Shown piece by piece: positions 62,703 to 64,000 of a stretch of DNA of 64,000 nt. Where the stretch lies: contig NZ_JAUSTW010000007.1 of assembly GCF_030813055.1 (NCBI RefSeq), positions 124,001-188,000 on the forward strand, in the 5' to 3' direction. This DNA is from Neobacillus ginsengisoli (GTDB lineage Bacteria; Bacillota; Bacilli; Bacillales_B; DSM-18226). Each line of letters opens with the position of its first letter. The stretch's first letter is position 1. Position numbers and translations under genes: made by a program. A model generated the notes under the pieces. The model saw nothing but the letters and a program-made list of their open reading frames with translations, was not told where the DNA came from and ran no database searches.

Positions 62703-64000
62703 TTACGAAACTAATGCTGTTGGTTCCCCGCATACCGCTTTTTCAAGCAATTCTGCTACATCGTAAGTGGAAACCTTTTCTTCCACTTCCTTCGCCTTTG
62801 TTCCGTCTGAAAGCATTGTTAAGCAGTATGGACAGCCGGAACTGATCACCGAAGGATTGACGGCAAGTGCCTGCTCGGTCCGCGCCACGTTAATGCGATG
62901 TCCTGTTTCTTCCTCCATCCACATCAAGCCGCCGCCTGCACCGCAGCACATCCCTTTTTCGCGGTTTCTTTCCATCTCGACAAGCTTGACGCCCGGGATG
63001 GATTTTAGGATTTCCCGCGGTGGGTCGTATACATCATTGTAACGTCCTAAGTAACAGGAATCATGGAAAGTAATGGTTTCGTTGACTGCATGTTTTGGAA
63101 CGAGTCGCCCTTCCTTCACCAACTGATAAAGAATCTCTGTATGGTGGAATACTTCAGCCTGCAAGCCGAAATCAGGGTATTCATTTTTGAAAATATTATA
63201 GGCATGCGGGTCAATCGTAATGATTTTCTTGACCTCAGCCTTTTCAAATTCCTCAATATTTTTGGCAGCAAGATCCTGGAACAGGAACTCATTTCCGAGA
63301 CGGCGCGGTGTGTCACCTGAGTTCTTTTCTTTGTTACCAAGGATGGCAAATTTCACTCCGGCCTCATTCATTAATTTTGCAAATGAAAGCGCGATTTTCT
63401 GGCTGCGGTTATCATAAGAGCCCATTGAACCGACCCAGAAGAGGTATTCGAACTCTTCGCCTGCCTTATTCATTTCTTTTACCGTCGGAATATGAACATC
63501 CTCGCGTACCTCACGCCAGTTTTCACGTTCCTTACGGTTTAAGCCCCACGGGTTGCCTTGACGTTCGATGTTTGTCATCGCGCGCTGGGCATCCGCGTCC
63601 ATCTTTCCTTCCGTTAACACGAGGTAACGGCGGAGATCGATGATTTTGTCGACATGTTCGTTCATAACCGGACATTGATCTTCACAGTTACGGCAGGTTG
63701 TACAGGCCCAAATTTCCTCTTCGGTAATGACCTCGCCAATCAAGCTTGGATTGTACGCGAGCGTTGCCGCTGCTTCTTCCGCACCCCGACCGCTTGCAGC
63801 TAGGGCAATTTGATTACCTTTTGTATTGGCAAACGCAAATGTCGGCACCCACGGCTGTTTCGAGGTAACGGCAGCACCGTAATTAGTTAAGTGATCACGA
63901 AGCTTCACAATTAAGTCCATCGGTGAAAGCATTTTGCCTGTTCCTGTTGCGGGACACATATTGGTACAGCGGCCGCATTCCACGCAGGCATAGAAGTCAA
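62703..64000 (-). CDS. fadF: Iron-sulfur heterodisulfide reductase-like protein FadF, 5' part missing
   Basis: The C-terminal 430 or so residues of a larger membrane-linked Fe-S protein; the frame continues past the right edge. The first motif in view is FYACVECGRCTNMCPATG, a 4Fe-4S site; a second is WACTTCRNCEDQCPVMNEH. Two CCG domains follow (HDSCYLGRYND and GMCCGAGGGLMWME; SSGCPYCLTML). The family links acyl-CoA dehydrogenase/ETF to quinone. The complete protein is about 700 residues with N-terminal helices. The GTG at 63983 is internal, not a start. Confidence 0.93.
   Translation of the reverse strand, partial: DFYACVECGRCTNMCPATGTGKMLSPMDLIVKLRDHLTNYGAAVTSKQPWVPTFAFANTKGNQIALAASGRGAEEAAATLAYNPSLIGEVITEEEIWACTTCRNCEDQCPVMNEHVDKIIDLRRYLVLTEGKMDADAQRAMTNIERQGNPWGLNRKERENWREVREDVHIPTVKEMNKAGEEFEYLFWVGSMGSYDNRSQKIALSFAKLMNEAGVKFAILGNKEKNSGDTPRRLGNEFLFQDLAAKNIEEFEKAEVKKIITIDPHAYNIFKNEYPDFGLQAEVFHHTEILYQLVKEGRLVPKHAVNETITFHDSCYLGRYNDVYDPPREILKSIPGVKLVEMERNREKGMCCGAGGGLMWMEEETGHRINVARTEQALAVNPSVISSGCPYCLTMLSDGTKAKEVEEKVSTYDVAELLEKAVCGEPTALVS

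Overview
The window is chromosomal DNA from a spore-forming member of the Bacillaceae (Bacillus/Neobacillus-like). The evidence is spo0F and spoIIR, a sporulation-type YhcN lipoprotein, the RNA polymerase delta subunit, and a gene order from upp to rpoE that follows the Bacillus subtilis upp-glyA-ywlG-rpiB-ywlE-mntP-ywlC-ywlB-spoIIR-prmC-prfA-tdk-rpmE-rho-glpX-murAB-tal-fbaA-spo0F-ywjG-pyrG-rpoE segment. Nearly every gene is on the minus strand, so the text reads right to left. The block lies near the replication origin in B. subtilis, and a dense DnaA-box cluster is retained here beside ywlC.

Layout. 1-9850: an 11-subunit complex I operon (nuoABCDHIJKLMN, nuoN cut by the left edge) without nuoEFG; NuoC has a very long Ala/Lys-rich N-terminal extension. 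9851-10740: a gene-free stretch with a remarkable nested cloverleaf of inverted repeats plus further hairpins, then three consecutive terminators. 10741-19371: a fructosamine (Amadori product) uptake and degradation island. It holds a GntR/UTRA regulator, a frameshifted FrlC-like epimerase, an FrlB orthologue on the plus strand, a PfkB-type kinase, a second FrlB-like deglycase, two ABC permeases and a lipoprotein binding protein, with no ATPase. Three promoters there carry similar AT-rich operator-like repeats. 19817-27070: the complete F1Fo ATP synthase operon. 27439-29673: a secreted Vpr-like subtilase. 29883-41944: upp, glyA, ywlG, rpiB, ywlE, a secreted C39-like peptidase with cell-wall-binding repeats, mntP, ywlC, ywlB, spoIIR, prmC, prfA and a YhcN-like lipoprotein. 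42076-53132: tdk, rpmE, rho, glpX, murAB, tal, fbaA, spo0F, ywjG, pyrG and rpoE. 53253-64000: a small membrane protein and an acyl-CoA block (icmF, tetR, two acyl-CoA dehydrogenases, hydroxyacyl-CoA dehydrogenase, thiolase, fadF cut by the right edge).

How it fits together. Complex I and ATP synthase provide respiration. The island imports glycated amino compounds, phosphorylates them and splits them to glucose 6-phosphate. The right-hand block carries out beta-oxidation or branched-chain acyl-CoA breakdown, with IcmF interconverting isobutyryl- and butyryl-CoA. Regulation readable in the DNA includes the pyrG reiterative-transcription attenuator, a sigma-H-like spo0F promoter, the DnaA-box cluster, and a palindrome in the atp leader. 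Several interspersed repeat families sit between genes. All statements come from reading the sequence; no database search or folding program was run.
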